NCBI GenBank assembly: GCA_007121455.1
Contig: SKKN01000023.1
Coordinates: 124,001 to 188,000 of the forward strand
Direction: 5' to 3'
Length of the DNA stretch: 64,000 nt
Source of the DNA: Gemmatimonadota bacterium
GTDB taxonomy: Bacteria > Gemmatimonadota > Gemmatimonadetes > Longimicrobiales > Gaopeijiaceae
Position 1 is the first letter of the stretch, and each line of letters starts with the position of its first letter. Below, in pieces: positions 20,336-29,774 of the stretch. The translations under genes were made by a program, and so were the position numbers. The notes below the pieces were generated by a model that worked only from the letters and a program-made list of their open reading frames with translations, searched no databases and was not told where the DNA came from.

Positions 20336-21727
20336 ATGCGAAGCGACACACCGGAATCCCTCGGGGCGAGCCTCCGTGGCGAGGTGTTGCAGCCGGGAGA
20401 TGCCGCCTACGAGGAGGCGCGCACACTCTGGAACGGAACGATCGACAAGAAACCCGCCCTCATCGCCCGCTGCACGGGCCCGGCGGACGTGATCGAGGCC
20501 GTGAACTTCGCACGAGATCATGACTTGGCGATGGCTGTTCGCGGTGGTGGACACAGTGTTGCCGGGCTCTCCAGCGTGGATGACGGCATCATGATCGATC
20601 TGTCCGAGATGAGAGCCGTTCACGTCGAGCCGGAAGTTCGTACCGCACGTGTCCAGGGCGGTGCCGTCTGGGGCGACGTCGATCGCGAAACCCAGGTGTT
20701 CGGTCTCGCCACGCCGGGTGGCATCATCTCCACCACCGGCGTCGGTGGCCTGATGCTCGGCGGAGGCTTCGGTTGGCTCAGTCGCAAGTACGGACTCGCC
20801 GCAGATAACCTCCTCTCAGCCGATGTAGTGCTGGCAAGCGGAGAGCTCGTGAGGGCGAGCATGAACGAAAACGCTGATCTCTTCTGGGGGATTCGTGGTG
20901 GCGGCGGCAACTTCGGCATCGTCACGTCGTTCGAGTTTCGGCTCCGTGAAGTTGGCCCGGAGGTGCTCTATGGCCCTACCGTCTATCGGCTCGAAGACGC
21001 AACGCGCGTGCTGCGGCACTACCGGGAGTTCATCCGCAGTGCACCGAACGAATGCAGTGTGTACGTCGACTTCCTGACCGCCCCCCCGCTGCCGTTCCTG
21101 CCTCGAGACGTCCACGGAACGACGGTGCTTTCCCTGATTCAGTTTTTTGCGGGCAGCGTGGAAAACGGCGAGAAAGTACTCAATCCTCTCCGGAAGTTTG
21201 GCAATCCTGTCGGAGATGCGGTCGCGCCAACTCCTTACACGACGGCCCAGAGCATGGTCGATTCCTTGTATGCCAAAGGAGCGGGCAACTACTGGAAGTC
21301 GAATAACCTCACAGCGTTGACCGACGAGATCATCGACACGCTCGCCCGGTGCGCCGAGAACCTGCCGACACCGCAGTCCGACATCCTGATCCACCACCTT
21401 GGCGGGGCCATCAACGATCTCCCCCCCGAAGCAACCGCTTACGCACATCGGGACATCGAGTTCGTCGTGACTCCCGGTGGACGCTGGGAGGAGTCCGCGA
21501 AAAGCGAAGAGTCGATCGCGTGGGTTCGCGCGTGTCATGATGCGTTGGCCGAGCACGTCGCTGCCGGCGTCTACGTGAACTTCCTCAGCCAGGGTGAGGA
21601 AGACCGGCTCCGGATCGCCTACGGTGACAACTACGAGCGCCTACAGAAGGTCAAGACCGAGTACGATCCCGACAATCTCTTCCGCGTCAACCACAATATC
21701 GTGCCCGACTCTGACTGGCCGAGATAG
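20336..21727 (+). CDS. FAD-binding oxidoreductase with berberine-bridge (BBE) C-terminus
   Basis: A 463-residue flavoprotein of the PCMH-type FAD family. Its FAD-attachment segment RGGGHSVAG contains the histidine that is often covalently flavinylated. GGGFGWLSRKYGLAADNLLS follows. The C-terminal BBE domain ends YDPDNLFRVNHNI. Family members oxidise sugars, alcohols or secondary metabolites with oxygen. No signal peptide is present. It stands apart from its neighbours and its base composition is slightly less GC-biased, so it could be an acquired gene; that is only suggestive. Confidence 0.85.
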   Translation: MRSDTPESLGASLRGEVLQPGDAAYEEARTLWNGTIDKKPALIARCTGPADVIEAVNFARDHDLAMAVRGGGHSVAGLSSVDDGIMIDLSEMRAVHVEPEVRTARVQGGAVWGDVDRETQVFGLATPGGIISTTGVGGLMLGGGFGWLSRKYGLAADNLLSADVVLASGELVRASMNENADLFWGIRGGGGNFGIVTSFEFRLREVGPEVLYGPTVYRLEDATRVLRHYREFIRSAPNECSVYVDFLTAPPLPFLPRDVHGTTVLSLIQFFAGSVENGEKVLNPLRKFGNPVGDAVAPTPYTTAQSMVDSLYAKGAGNYWKSNNLTALTDEIIDTLARCAENLPTPQSDILIHHLGGAINDLPPEATAYAHRDIEFVVTPGGRWEESAKSEESIAWVRACHDALAEHVAAGVYVNFLSQGEEDRLRIAYGDNYERLQKVKTEYDPDNLFRVNHNIVPDSDWPR

Positions 21728-22241
21728 ATCTCGACACTGAAGGGCGATGCGGGATCAGGGTCGAGATCCGTCTCGGATATCGGGCCAGATCTCGATCGCG
21801 ACCGTCTGGCCGGGCGACGACTTCGAGATCCAGCCCGCTTTCCGATCGAGATCTCGATTGCATGCCGCGGACGGGGGGCGCCTACGAGATCTGTCTCGGT
21901 TCGGGCTGGGTCCCCGCCCCCTACCGAGCTCCACGAGCCCGAAGATCGCACGGCCACCCCCAACCGGTGCTGGAAGTGAAGCAGCGACTCGACACGCTCC
22001 ACACGGCGATCGCCCGGCTGGGGGGCATCGAGAAGGCGCTGGTCGACAAGGGTGAGGATGGGGACAGATCCAACGGCGTAGCGTTGGACACTCCCGCGGG
22101 CTTGAATCAGGGTGGGATGGCGGTGGGGGCTCCTGCACTCCTGCGGTCGAGGCACGCCCGCGCGATCGCTGTGTACGAAAAGAGAACCCTCATCGGGCCG
22201 CGGCCGCCCGCGGCCCTCCCTCCCCCCGAAGGAGGTTCACC
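21728..22241. other. 514-bp intergenic stretch, possible gene remnant
   Basis: No gene I can support. The left part (21728-21900) is packed with GAGATC/GATCTC words (see the repeat entry). On the plus strand, around 21968-22070, one frame reads KQRLDTLHTAIARLGG followed by EKALVDKGED, an amphipathic helix-like stretch that looks like decayed coding sequence. It has no start, no ribosome-binding site and runs out of frame into the fmdB-like gene. No promoter or terminator was recognised. Confidence 0.5.
21762..21899. repeat. GAGATC-rich short repeats
   Basis: The 15-mer CGAGATCCGTCTCGG (21762-21776) recurs as CGAGATCTGTCTCGG at 21885-21899, one base different. Each copy can form a 5-bp hairpin, CGAGA/TCTCG. 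Between and beside them lie further GATCTC or GAGATC words near 21728, 21788, 21825 and 21848, giving six or more in about 170 bp. Confidence 0.6.
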
Positions 22242-22409
22242 ATGCCGAGATACGATTTCGAGTGCACGACGTGCGACCACCGCTTCGAACTCGTGGAAAA
22301 GATCGCCGACCACGACTCCGATCGGCGTCCCCCGTGCCCTGCCTGTGGGGGCAACGAGACGCGGCGGATCTTCTCGCCTGTCTTCGCCAAGACGTCGCGA
22401 AAGAGCTGA
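22242..22409 (+). CDS. FmdB-family zinc-ribbon protein
   Basis: A 55-residue protein with two cysteine pairs, CTTC near residue 8 and CPAC near residue 33. It opens MPRYDFECTTCDHRFELVEK, the typical FmdB/CxxC_CxxC_SSSS putative regulatory family pattern. It ends with a serine/lysine-rich tail. Its role is unknown; members are usually called putative regulators. A strong GGAGG site lies 6 bp before the ATG. The short length makes it easy to miss. Confidence 0.88.
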   Translation: MPRYDFECTTCDHRFELVEKIADHDSDRRPPCPACGGNETRRIFSPVFAKTSRKS

Positions 22410-22488
22410 CGCCCCGGTTGCGCGCCTCTCCGGGGTCGGCCATGGTTCCCGCCTTCTGGAGCGGATAGAAGATTGAAGGGGAGGCGAC

Positions 22489-23256
22489 ATGGGACGGGTG
22501 GCTCTGGTGACCGGTGCTTCGTCGGGCCTCGGACGGGGGCTGGCGGAGGCGCTGGCCCGCGACGGGTGGGGCGTGGGGCTGGCGGCACGCCGAAGGGAGC
22601 TTCTGGTCGACGTCACGGAGGGGATCCGGAAAAACGGTGGATCTGCCTGGCCTCTTCATTGTGACGTGGGCGATCGGAGTAGCGTGGAAAATGCGGTCCG
22701 CGAGCTCGAGGAGAAGCTGGGGGAGGTCGATTTGCTGGTCGCGAACGCGGGCATCAGCGAAGATACTTCCGTGCGCGCCTTCGACGCCTCTCAGATCGAG
22801 CGGATCTTCCGGGTCAATTTCCTCGGGATGGTCTATGCGATCGAGGCGGTTCTCCCCGGCATGCTCGGCCGCGGAAGCGGCCACCTCGTGGGGATGAGCA
22901 GCGTCGCTGGATTCCGGGGGCTCCCGCTTCGACCCGCCTACTCGGCGAGCAAGGCGGCGATAACCACGTTCCTCGAAGGGCTCCGGATCGACCTCCGCGA
23001 CGAAGGCGTTGGAGTGACGATCGTTTCCCCCGGGTGGGTCCGAACCCCGATGACCGATTCCAACCGACACCCGATGCCCTTCCTGGTCGAGCTCGACGAC
23101 GCCGTCGAGGTCGTGATGCGGGGGGTTCGCTCCCGGAAGCGCCATATCGCCTTTCCGTGGCCGCTCGTCACCGTGCTTCGCGCGGCCCGCCTCCTCCCTT
23201 CCGGCCTCTACGAGTGGCTCGGGAGCCGGATCCCGCGGACTCCGAGAGCCCCCTGA
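22489..23256 (+). CDS. Short-chain dehydrogenase/reductase (SDR)
   Basis: A 255-residue classical SDR. The cofactor loop is TGASSGLGRGLAEAL, the structural motif is VANAGIS and the catalytic YSASK (Tyr-x-x-x-Lys) follows GMSSVAG. It is an NAD(P)-dependent oxidoreductase of unknown substrate. A hydrophobic C-terminal stretch (residues 225-245) could touch the membrane. It lies 79 bp after the fmdB-like gene and has a GGGGAGG ribosome-binding site. Confidence 0.92.
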   Translation: MGRVALVTGASSGLGRGLAEALARDGWGVGLAARRRELLVDVTEGIRKNGGSAWPLHCDVGDRSSVENAVRELEEKLGEVDLLVANAGISEDTSVRAFDASQIERIFRVNFLGMVYAIEAVLPGMLGRGSGHLVGMSSVAGFRGLPLRPAYSASKAAITTFLEGLRIDLRDEGVGVTIVSPGWVRTPMTDSNRHPMPFLVELDDAVEVVMRGVRSRKRHIAFPWPLVTVLRAARLLPSGLYEWLGSRIPRTPRAP

Positions 23257-23347
23257 TCACCCGGGACTGGAGACGGCTGGGGCGCGCCCTTATCTTGCCG
23301 GAAGCCCGAGGCTTTTCCGGCCCCCTCAATACCGACAGTGGAGAATC

Positions 23348-23851
23348 ATGACCGAGTCCCCGACCGGCATCGTAGAAGCCCGCAGAAAACGACTTTCCCA
23401 GGAGCTCGGGCGCGCTCTCACGCATCCGACGGCTCCACCGGACCTGACTCCCCTTACGGAGAAGAGGAAAGTCTACCTGATGGAGGAGGCCCAGGACCTC
23501 TACTGGAACGAGCTCGAGTGGGAGCGCGTCACGGATGAAGAACAGGTCGATGGGGAGCCTCTGGCCGAACTCATCTTTCCCGGTTTCCTCGCGTTCATCC
23601 GGGGCCTTCTTCTGGAGGAGGTGCCGGCCGATAGTTTGGCCGGCCCGCAGCCGCGACCGGAGGTGGTCGAAGACATCATCCTTTTCCTCGCGCACCGCCT
23701 GGTCGATCTCCGGAGTGAGGTGAATGGCGCGAACGGGGACCGGGAGCAGCGTCAGGAAGAAGAGGTGCTCACCAGCCGCCTCCTGGACCTCACCCTGAGA
23801 GAGTATCACGGCGTCTCTTCGGAGGAGGTGGAGGGAGGGGCCGGCCGCTGA
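23348..23851 (+). CDS. Hypothetical acidic protein
   Basis: A 167-residue soluble, acidic, mostly helical protein. I do not recognise a family. It has no cysteines, signal peptide or membrane segment. Coding is supported by codon bias and by tight coupling to the next gene, whose apparent CTG start overlaps this stop. The ATG at 23348 follows AGTGGAGAATC. Confidence 0.65.
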   Translation: MTESPTGIVEARRKRLSQELGRALTHPTAPPDLTPLTEKRKVYLMEEAQDLYWNELEWERVTDEEQVDGEPLAELIFPGFLAFIRGLLLEEVPADSLAGPQPRPEVVEDIILFLAHRLVDLRSEVNGANGDREQRQEEEVLTSRLLDLTLREYHGVSSEEVEGGAGR

Positions 23852-24708
23852 CCCGCTTCCCGCGCGCGCGTCCCGGCCATTCGTTCTTCGCCGGCGCCCC
23901 TCTACTGATCGGCCATCGGGGCGGCGCTCGCCTCCGGCCTGAGAATACCCTCACCGCGCTCATGAGCGCGGTGAGGGACTGGGGGGCGGATATGCTGGAG
24001 TTCGACGTTCGTGCCACGCGGGACGGGGAGATCGTGGTCCTTCACGACCCGACGGTCGATCGCACGACGGACGGCACCGGCCCCGTTCGGGAGATGATGT
24101 GGGATGAGGTTCGACAGCTCGACGCGGGGTACCGGTTCCGAGACCTCGACGGTACCCACTCCTGGCGGGGGCGCGGGGCGGGGGTCCCGCGCTTCGAGGA
24201 GGTCCTCGAAGCCCTCCCCGACATCCGGATGATCGTAGAGGTCAAGTCTCCGGATGCAGCGCCGGGCCTCGTTCGGATCGTAAGGCGCCACGGCGCCGAG
24301 CAGCGGGTTCTGATGGCCACGGCGGAGGAGGGGGCCCGGGCGTCCCGCCACGGCTACAGGGGTCCGTCGAGTGCCACGCGTCGCCAGATTCGGCTCTTCA
24401 TGCTTCTGCAGCGGATGGCGCTTGGCTCTTTCTATACCCCCTCGACCGACGCCTTCCAGATCCCGGACAGCTGGAAGGGGCGGGAAGTGGCGACCCTACG
24501 ATTCGTCGAGGAGGCACATGCGAGGAACATGCCCGTCCATGTCTGGACGGTGAACGAACCCGCCGACATGCGGCGCCTCCTCCGACTCGGAGTCGATGGC
24601 ATCCTCTCGGACCGGCCCGATGTCCTCTCCCGCGTCCTCACGGAGGTCACGGGGCGGCCGCCGGCTCCAGCGGATCGAGGCAGCCCGGAGGAGAGCGTCC
24701 GACCGTGA
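23848..24708 (+). CDS. Glycerophosphodiester phosphodiesterase, apparent CTG start
   Basis: A 286-residue GDPD-family enzyme that hydrolyses glycerophosphodiesters to glycerol-3-phosphate and an alcohol. The family's opening motif GHRGGARLRPENT (23911-23949) and the catalytic segment EFDVRATRDGEIVVLHD are in one frame, followed by EVKSP and VHVWTVN. The first ATG in that frame (23962) lies after the essential HRG..PENT motif, and no upstream ATG, GTG or TTG is in frame. A CTG at 23848 overlaps the previous stop as CTGA, 7 bp after GGAGGGAGGGG, and is the best start. The stop overlaps the tilS start. Confidence 0.82.
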   Translation: MTRFPRARPGHSFFAGAPLLIGHRGGARLRPENTLTALMSAVRDWGADMLEFDVRATRDGEIVVLHDPTVDRTTDGTGPVREMMWDEVRQLDAGYRFRDLDGTHSWRGRGAGVPRFEEVLEALPDIRMIVEVKSPDAAPGLVRIVRRHGAEQRVLMATAEEGARASRHGYRGPSSATRRQIRLFMLLQRMALGSFYTPSTDAFQIPDSWKGREVATLRFVEEAHARNMPVHVWTVNEPADMRRLLRLGVDGILSDRPDVLSRVLTEVTGRPPAPADRGSPEESVRP

Positions 24709-26087
24709 CGGACCTCGCCCGCCGCCTCGTGCGCCGGTCGGAGGGCGAGGGTTGGTTCGCGGAAGGAGATCGGGTGCTCGTCGCGTTCTCCGGCGGCTTG
24801 GATTCATCCGTGCTCCTCCACCTCCTTCGCTTCACTCCCGAGCTCCCGGAAGTGGAGGTCCACGCCGCCCATTTCGATCATCGGATGCGGCCGGGAAGCG
24901 AGGAGGACATGCTCCGATGCCGGGGCACGGCTCGCGCGTGGAGCGTCCCCTTCCACGGAGGAGAGGCCGCCAGCCCGCCTTCCAACGAGAGCGAGGCGCG
25001 GGACCTCCGGTATGACTTTCTCCTCGAGCGGCGCGTCGCTCTGAAGGCACGGTGGCTGGTGACCGCCCATCACGCAGACGACCAGGCCGAGACGGTCCTC
25101 TTCAGAATGTTGAGGGGAACGGGGCCCCGGGGGCTGGCCGGCATCCCTGCAACTCGCGCCCCGAGCGTCCTCCGGCCCCTGCTCCCCTTCTGGCGGAAGG
25201 AGCTGGAAGCCTATGCCTCCCGGGCAAAGCTGCGACCGGTGGAGGATCCCACGAATCACATCCTGCACCCGGCCCGGAACATGCTCCGGCGGGAGATCCT
25301 TCCCCGGGTGGAGGAGAGGGTGGCGCCGGGGGCGCGAAAGGCGCTCGTCCGGCTGGCTTCCCTGCAGGGGGAGAGGGAGGTGGCGGCCGAGTTCCTCGTG
25401 CGTCACTGGCTCGAATCCGTCGGCTTCGAGATGACCGAGGACGGAGCGGGAGAGGTCTCCATCTCGTTGCCTCGGGGTCGCCTTGTCGAGCTTCCCCGAG
25501 AGGTGCTCGCGGAGGTGGTCCGGTACCTCCTTCGCCAACTGGGCAGCGTGCCGAGCCACTCTGGAACCGGGACCATCGTGGAGTTTATCAACAGAGGTTC
25601 GAGCGGGCGGAGCCTCCGCCTTCCTGGAGGGATTACTCTCGCCCGCGAATTCGACTTCATCCTCCTCAAGAGATCGGGCCTTGACCCCACCCCAGCGGAG
25701 GACCGGCACCTCGAAATCGGGGGCGACCAGGGGGAAGGCACTTTCGTGGTGGCTGGGCGCGCGATGCGGGCTCGCTGGAGTCGTAGGCGAGAGCCGGTGG
25801 GTGAGGGGTGGCCGGCGAGCATCCGGGCTTCAGGGCTCGCAGGCCCGCTTCGGCTTCGCGGATGGGCCCCGGGCGATCGGATCCGGCTGTCCCATGGCTC
25901 GAAGAAGCTGAAGAAACTGTTCGTGGAGCGCAGGATCCCGTTGAGCGAGCGGGCCCGGACTCCGGTGCTCGCCGATGGGAGGGGCCGGATCCTGTGGGTT
26001 CCAGGGGTCGCCATCGACCCCGAGGCGGAGGCGGTAGCCGGGGTCGATCCCCTCTTCCTGAAGGTAGGGGAGGATCACGGTGCCTGA
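24705..26087 (+). CDS. tilS: tRNA(Ile)-lysidine synthetase
   Basis: A 460-residue N-type ATP pyrophosphatase. The PP loop is VAFSGGLDSSVLLHLL. TAHHADDQAETVLFRMLRGTG follows, and TilS-type substrate and C-terminal domains run to the end. It converts C34 of tRNA-Ile(CAU) to lysidine, allowing AUA decoding. The GTG start overlaps the GDPD stop (GTGA). The tilS-hpt-ftsH order is conserved in many bacteria. Confidence 0.95.
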   Translation: MTDLARRLVRRSEGEGWFAEGDRVLVAFSGGLDSSVLLHLLRFTPELPEVEVHAAHFDHRMRPGSEEDMLRCRGTARAWSVPFHGGEAASPPSNESEARDLRYDFLLERRVALKARWLVTAHHADDQAETVLFRMLRGTGPRGLAGIPATRAPSVLRPLLPFWRKELEAYASRAKLRPVEDPTNHILHPARNMLRREILPRVEERVAPGARKALVRLASLQGEREVAAEFLVRHWLESVGFEMTEDGAGEVSISLPRGRLVELPREVLAEVVRYLLRQLGSVPSHSGTGTIVEFINRGSSGRSLRLPGGITLAREFDFILLKRSGLDPTPAEDRHLEIGGDQGEGTFVVAGRAMRARWSRRREPVGEGWPASIRASGLAGPLRLRGWAPGDRIRLSHGSKKLKKLFVERRIPLSERARTPVLADGRGRILWVPGVAIDPEAEAVAGVDPLFLKVGEDHGA

Positions 26088-26625
26088 CGCCGTGCTCCCC
26101 TGGCTGAGAGCGAAGGACCTCGGGCGAGTCGTATTCACCGAGGAGGAGCTGGGTCGGAGGGTCGAGGAGATGGGGAGGGACATCACCCGCTCGTACCCAC
26201 CGGAGGAAACCCTCCTTGTGTTGGGGCTCCTCAAGGGATCCTTTATATTTCTGGCCGATCTGGTGCGACGGATTCACCGTCCACTTCAGGTCGACTTTCT
26301 CGTGGCCTCGAGCTACCAGAATGAAAAGGTGAGCAGCGGCGACGTCCGGCTCCTTTACGATCCGGATACCTCTCTGGAGGGTCGGAGCGTGCTTCTTGTG
26401 GAGGATATAGTGGACAGCGGAACCACAATGGATCATCTGGTGCCGATCCTCGAGAGAAGGGGACCGAGCAGCCTCGAAATCTGTGCACTTCTTCACAAGC
26501 GCCGTGTGGCTCTGAGGAAGGAGCCAAAGTGGGTGGGCTTCGATGCCCCGCAGGACTTTCTGGTGGGTTACGGGCTCGATCTTTCGGAAGACTACCGTCA
26601 CCTGCCCTTCATCGCGAGCGTGTGA
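26080..26625 (+). CDS. hpt: Hypoxanthine phosphoribosyltransferase
   Basis: A 181-residue type I PRTase. The PRPP-binding motif LLVEDIVDSGTTMDHLV and the flexible-loop region ASSYQNEKVSSGDV are clear. It salvages hypoxanthine and guanine using PRPP. The GTG start overlaps the tilS end by 8 bp. It sits just before ftsH, as in many genomes. Confidence 0.96.
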   Translation: MPDAVLPWLRAKDLGRVVFTEEELGRRVEEMGRDITRSYPPEETLLVLGLLKGSFIFLADLVRRIHRPLQVDFLVASSYQNEKVSSGDVRLLYDPDTSLEGRSVLLVEDIVDSGTTMDHLVPILERRGPSSLEICALLHKRRVALRKEPKWVGFDAPQDFLVGYGLDLSEDYRHLPFIASV

Positions 26626-26652
26626 CCCCCGGGGCCAGGCCCCGTTTTGACT

Positions 26653-28743
26653 ATGGCTGAGCGCGACCCAAAACGTAAAGAGCCCCAGGCCTCGGGATGG
26701 GCCCGTCTTTCGAGGACGGCGTCCTTCTGGATCCTGATGCTCCTCCTCCCCCTCCTCTTCTTCAACATGATGAGGGAGCAGGAGGAGCCGTCCGCGGAAT
26801 TCACCTACACGGAGTTCCGCGCGGAGCTCGAAGCGGGCAACATCCACGAGGTCACGGTCGTGGAAGGCCGGGAGGTCCGCGGTGAGCTTCGATCTCCGGT
26901 GACGCGAGACGGGCAGGAGCGCGTGCACTTCGAGACCGTGCTGCCCGGGGAGATTTCCGACGCCCTCGTAACGCAGCTCGAGGATCAGGAGGTGGTGATC
27001 CGGGCGGAAGCAGAGGGCACCCCGTGGTGGACCTTTGCGATCTCGGCACTTCCGTGGCTCCTCATCATCGCCTTCTGGATCTGGATCCTTCGTACGATGC
27101 AGGGAGGAGGGAACAAGGCGTTCCAGTTCGGTCGGTCGAAGGCGAAGATGATCACCCCGGACACGCCGAAGGTCACCTTCGATAACGTGGCGGGGGCGGA
27201 TGAGGCCAAACACGAGCTCGAGGAGATCATCGAGTTCCTCAAAGATCCGGAAAAGTTCTCCCGCCTCGGAGGCCGTCTGCCCAAAGGCGTGCTCCTCGTG
27301 GGCCCCCCGGGAACCGGAAAGACGCTGCTCGCGCGAGCCGTGGCCGGAGAGGCGGGGCGACCGTTTTTCCAGATGTCCGGGTCGGACTTCGTGGAGATGT
27401 TCGTGGGGGTCGGAGCGTCTCGGGTGCGTGATCTCTTCGAGCAGGGGAAAACCCATGCGCCGTGCATCATCTTCATCGATGAGATCGACGCGGTAGGCCG
27501 ACATCGGGGGGCCGGTCTCGGCGGCGGTCACGACGAGCGAGAGCAGACCCTGAACCAGCTTCTCGTGGAGATGGACGGCTTCGAGGCGAACGAGGGCGTG
27601 ATCCTTCTCGCCGCGACGAACCGGCCGGATGTGCTGGACCCCGCCCTCCTTCGTCCCGGTCGCTTCGACCGACAGGTCGTGGTCGACGCCCCGGACGTGA
27701 AGGGCCGGGAGATGATCCTCGAGGTCCACGCCAAGAAGCTCCCCCTGGCCGATGACGTGGACCTCTCGGTCATCGCGAAAGGGACTCCGGGGCTTTCGGG
27801 AGCCGATCTGGCGAACATTTGTAACGAGTCGGCCCTCCTTGCAGCGCGCCGGAGCGGGGAGACGGTGACGATGTCCGACTTCGAGCGGGCGAAGGACAAG
27901 ATCATGCTCGGAACCGAGCGGAAGAGCATGGTCCTCACGGAAAAGGAGCGGAAGCTCACGGCATATCATGAGGCCGGCCATGCGGTGATCGGTCTGCGAG
28001 TGCCGGGGCTGGATCCCATCCACAAGGTGACGATCATCCCTCGCGGCCGGGCCCTCGGCATCACCGCGTCTCTTCCGAGCGAGGACCGGCACTCCTATAC
28101 GAAGGACTGGCTCGAGGCTCAGCTCGTGATGCTCTTCGGAGGTCGCGTGGCGGAGGAGATGATCTTCGGGCCAGAGAAGGTGACGACAGGTGCGGGCAAC
28201 GATATCGAGCGCGCCACACAGATGGCGCGGAGGATGGTGACGCGGTTCGGAATGTCCGACGCGGTGGGACTGATGGCCGTAGGAGACTCGGACCACGAGG
28301 TATTCCTCGGCAAGGACATCGGTCAACGCCGGGACGTGTCGGAGCATACCGCGCAGCTCGTCGACCAGGAGGTGAAGCGGATCCTGGACGAGGCCCACGA
28401 GCAGGCCCGTGAAGTGCTTACGCGCGAACAGGAGCTGCTCGAGGGGATCGCCGGGGCCTTGCTCGAAAGGGAAACGCTCGAAGGGAACGAGATCCGGATT
28501 CTCGCTCGCGGGGAGCCTCTCCCCCCCGTCGAAGGTGCGACGGACCCTGACACGGAGGTGGGTGACGAACAAGAGCCCGGAATGGAGGGCCGCCAAGCAG
28601 CCGGCGTCGCTTCCGAGCTCGAAGGATCTGGCGGTTCCGGGTCCGACGATCCAGAGGAGGCGAACGAGGAGGAGAAGGATTCCCTTCCGGCCTCTGCCGC
28701 GCGCTTCCGGAGGGAGGATCCGGAAGCCGACGCATCCCGCTGA
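26653..28743 (+). CDS. ftsH: ATP-dependent zinc metalloprotease FtsH
   Basis: A 696-residue membrane protease. Two transmembrane helices lie at about 16-36 and 126-150, with a periplasmic domain between. The AAA+ module has Walker A GPPGTGKT, Walker [12 protein letters not shown] and [22 protein letters not shown]. The protease has the zinc motif HEAGH. It degrades misfolded membrane proteins and regulators. The C-terminus beyond about residue 615 is a long acidic low-complexity tail. The ATG at 26653 is preferred to a TTG two codons earlier. It lies 27 bp after hpt, and its stop overlaps folP. Confidence 0.97.
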   Translation: MAERDPKRKEPQASGWARLSRTASFWILMLLLPLLFFNMMREQEEPSAEFTYTEFRAELEAGNIHEVTVVEGREVRGELRSPVTRDGQERVHFETVLPGEISDALVTQLEDQEVVIRAEAEGTPWWTFAISALPWLLIIAFWIWILRTMQGGGNKAFQFGRSKAKMITPDTPKVTFDNVAGADEAKHELEEIIEFLKDPEKFSRLGGRLPKGVLLVGPPGTGKTLLARAVAGEAGRPFFQMSGSDFVEMFVGVGASRVRDLFEQGKTHAPCIIFIDEIDAVGRHRGAGLGGGHDEREQTLNQLLVEMDGFEANEGVILLAATNRPDVLDPALLRPGRFDRQVVVDAPDVKGREMILEVHAKKLPLADDVDLSVIAKGTPGLSGADLANICNESALLAARRSGETVTMSDFERAKDKIMLGTERKSMVLTEKERKLTAYHEAGHAVIGLRVPGLDPIHKVTIIPRGRALGITASLPSEDRHSYTKDWLEAQLVMLFGGRVAEEMIFGPEKVTTGAGNDIERATQMARRMVTRFGMSDAVGLMAVGDSDHEVFLGKDIGQRRDVSEHTAQLVDQEVKRILDEAHEQAREVLTREQELLEGIAGALLERETLEGNEIRILARGEPLPPVEGATDPDTEVGDEQEPGMEGRQAAGVASELEGSGGSGSDDPEEANEEEKDSLPASAARFRREDPEADASR

Positions 28744-29774
28744 TGGACCGGAAGCGGGAACCCGCCGAACCCGCCGAGGGGATCGGGGTCGGAAAGGGCC
28801 CTGGTCCCCTTTTCTCTGCGTCCGCGTCCGAGTGGCGTCTTCGGGACCACACCTTCTCCCTTCAGCGGCCTGCGGTGATGGGGATCCTGAACCTCACCCC
28901 GGATTCGTTTTCAGACGGAGGTGAACTCCCGGATCTCGAAGGAGCGGTCCGGAAAGCGGAAGCGATGGTCGACGCGGGAGCGCGCCTGCTCGACGTGGGA
29001 GGCGAGTCGACGCGTCCCGGTGCCCGGGAGGTCCCGGAGGCGGAGGAGATCCGCCGAATCCTGCCCTTCGTGAAGGAGGCAGTGAAGCGGTTCTCCGTGC
29101 CTGTCTCCGTCGACACCCGAAAGAGCGGCGTGGCTCGGAGGGTGCTCGCTGAGGGAGCCCATGTGATCAACGACGTCTCCGGGCTCTCCCATGACCCCCT
29201 GCTGGGGGAGGTGGTGGCCGAAGCGGAAGCTGGGCTCATCCTCATGCACATGCGGGGCACGCCTGCCGACATGCGGTCCCATGCGCGGTACGACGACCTC
29301 ATGGGGGAGATCCTGTGCGAGTTGGAGGCCGCTCTCGGCCGAGCCCGCGCGGCGGGGGTGAGCCCCGAGCGAATCGCGCTCGATCCCGGAATCGGGTTTG
29401 CCAAGACGGCGGAGCATAGTGTGCGCGTATTGCGGGAGCTGGGCCGCGTCAGGACGATAGGGCGTCCGGTCGTCCTGGGGCCGAGCCGAAAGAGCTTCCT
29501 GGGCAAGGTGACCGGGCGTCCGCCGCGGGAGCGAGTGGACGGAAGCGTAGCGGCGTGCGTTCTCGGATTCCTTCAGGGGGCGCGGATTTTTCGTGTGCAC
29601 GATGTGCGGGAGGTGGTCGACGCTCTCCGGGTTGCGGAGGCTGTGGAGGGAGAGGGAATCGGTGGAGCGGTGGACCGCGCCGGAGGGGCGCCGGGTCTGG
29701 AGCGGCTGGGGGGATGCGCACGCGAGAAGGAGGCCGCGAAGGGGCCCGAAGGGACACGGGAGGCCGCAGGATGA
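28743..29774 (+). CDS. folP: Dihydropteroate synthase
   Basis: A 343-residue enzyme. The TIM-barrel DHPS domain begins at about residue 38 with VMGILNLTPDSFSDGG. It continues with the pterin-binding GGESTRPGA and the phosphate-binding GPSRKSFLG. It condenses p-aminobenzoate with the pterin pyrophosphate for folate synthesis and is the sulfonamide target. The N-terminal ~37 residues and C-terminal ~45 are extra relative to the usual ~280. The start overlaps ftsH (TGATG) and the stop overlaps cdaA (ATGA). Confidence 0.95.
   Translation: MDRKREPAEPAEGIGVGKGPGPLFSASASEWRLRDHTFSLQRPAVMGILNLTPDSFSDGGELPDLEGAVRKAEAMVDAGARLLDVGGESTRPGAREVPEAEEIRRILPFVKEAVKRFSVPVSVDTRKSGVARRVLAEGAHVINDVSGLSHDPLLGEVVAEAEAGLILMHMRGTPADMRSHARYDDLMGEILCELEAALGRARAAGVSPERIALDPGIGFAKTAEHSVRVLRELGRVRTIGRPVVLGPSRKSFLGKVTGRPPRERVDGSVAACVLGFLQGARIFRVHDVREVVDALRVAEAVEGEGIGGAVDRAGGAPGLERLGGCAREKEAAKGPEGTREAAG

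Noticed and set aside
21862-22476. 204-codon plus-strand open frame spanning the fmdB-like gene
   Set aside because: It overlaps the fmdB-like gene in another frame, has no ribosome-binding site and shows no family motifs beyond a short helix-like segment.
23962-24708. GDPD start at the ATG at 23962
   Set aside because: It would remove the GHRGG..RPENT catalytic motif that is encoded in frame just upstream.
26631-26648. Intrinsic terminator GGGGC-CAG-GCCCC before ftsH
   Set aside because: The stem is only 5 bp with a 3-nt loop, and it lies within a 27-bp gap in a conserved tilS-hpt-ftsH operon, so it is probably chance.
25666-28596. 976-codon minus-strand open frame
   Set aside because: It is antisense to tilS, hpt and ftsH and is a composition artefact without recognisable motifs.
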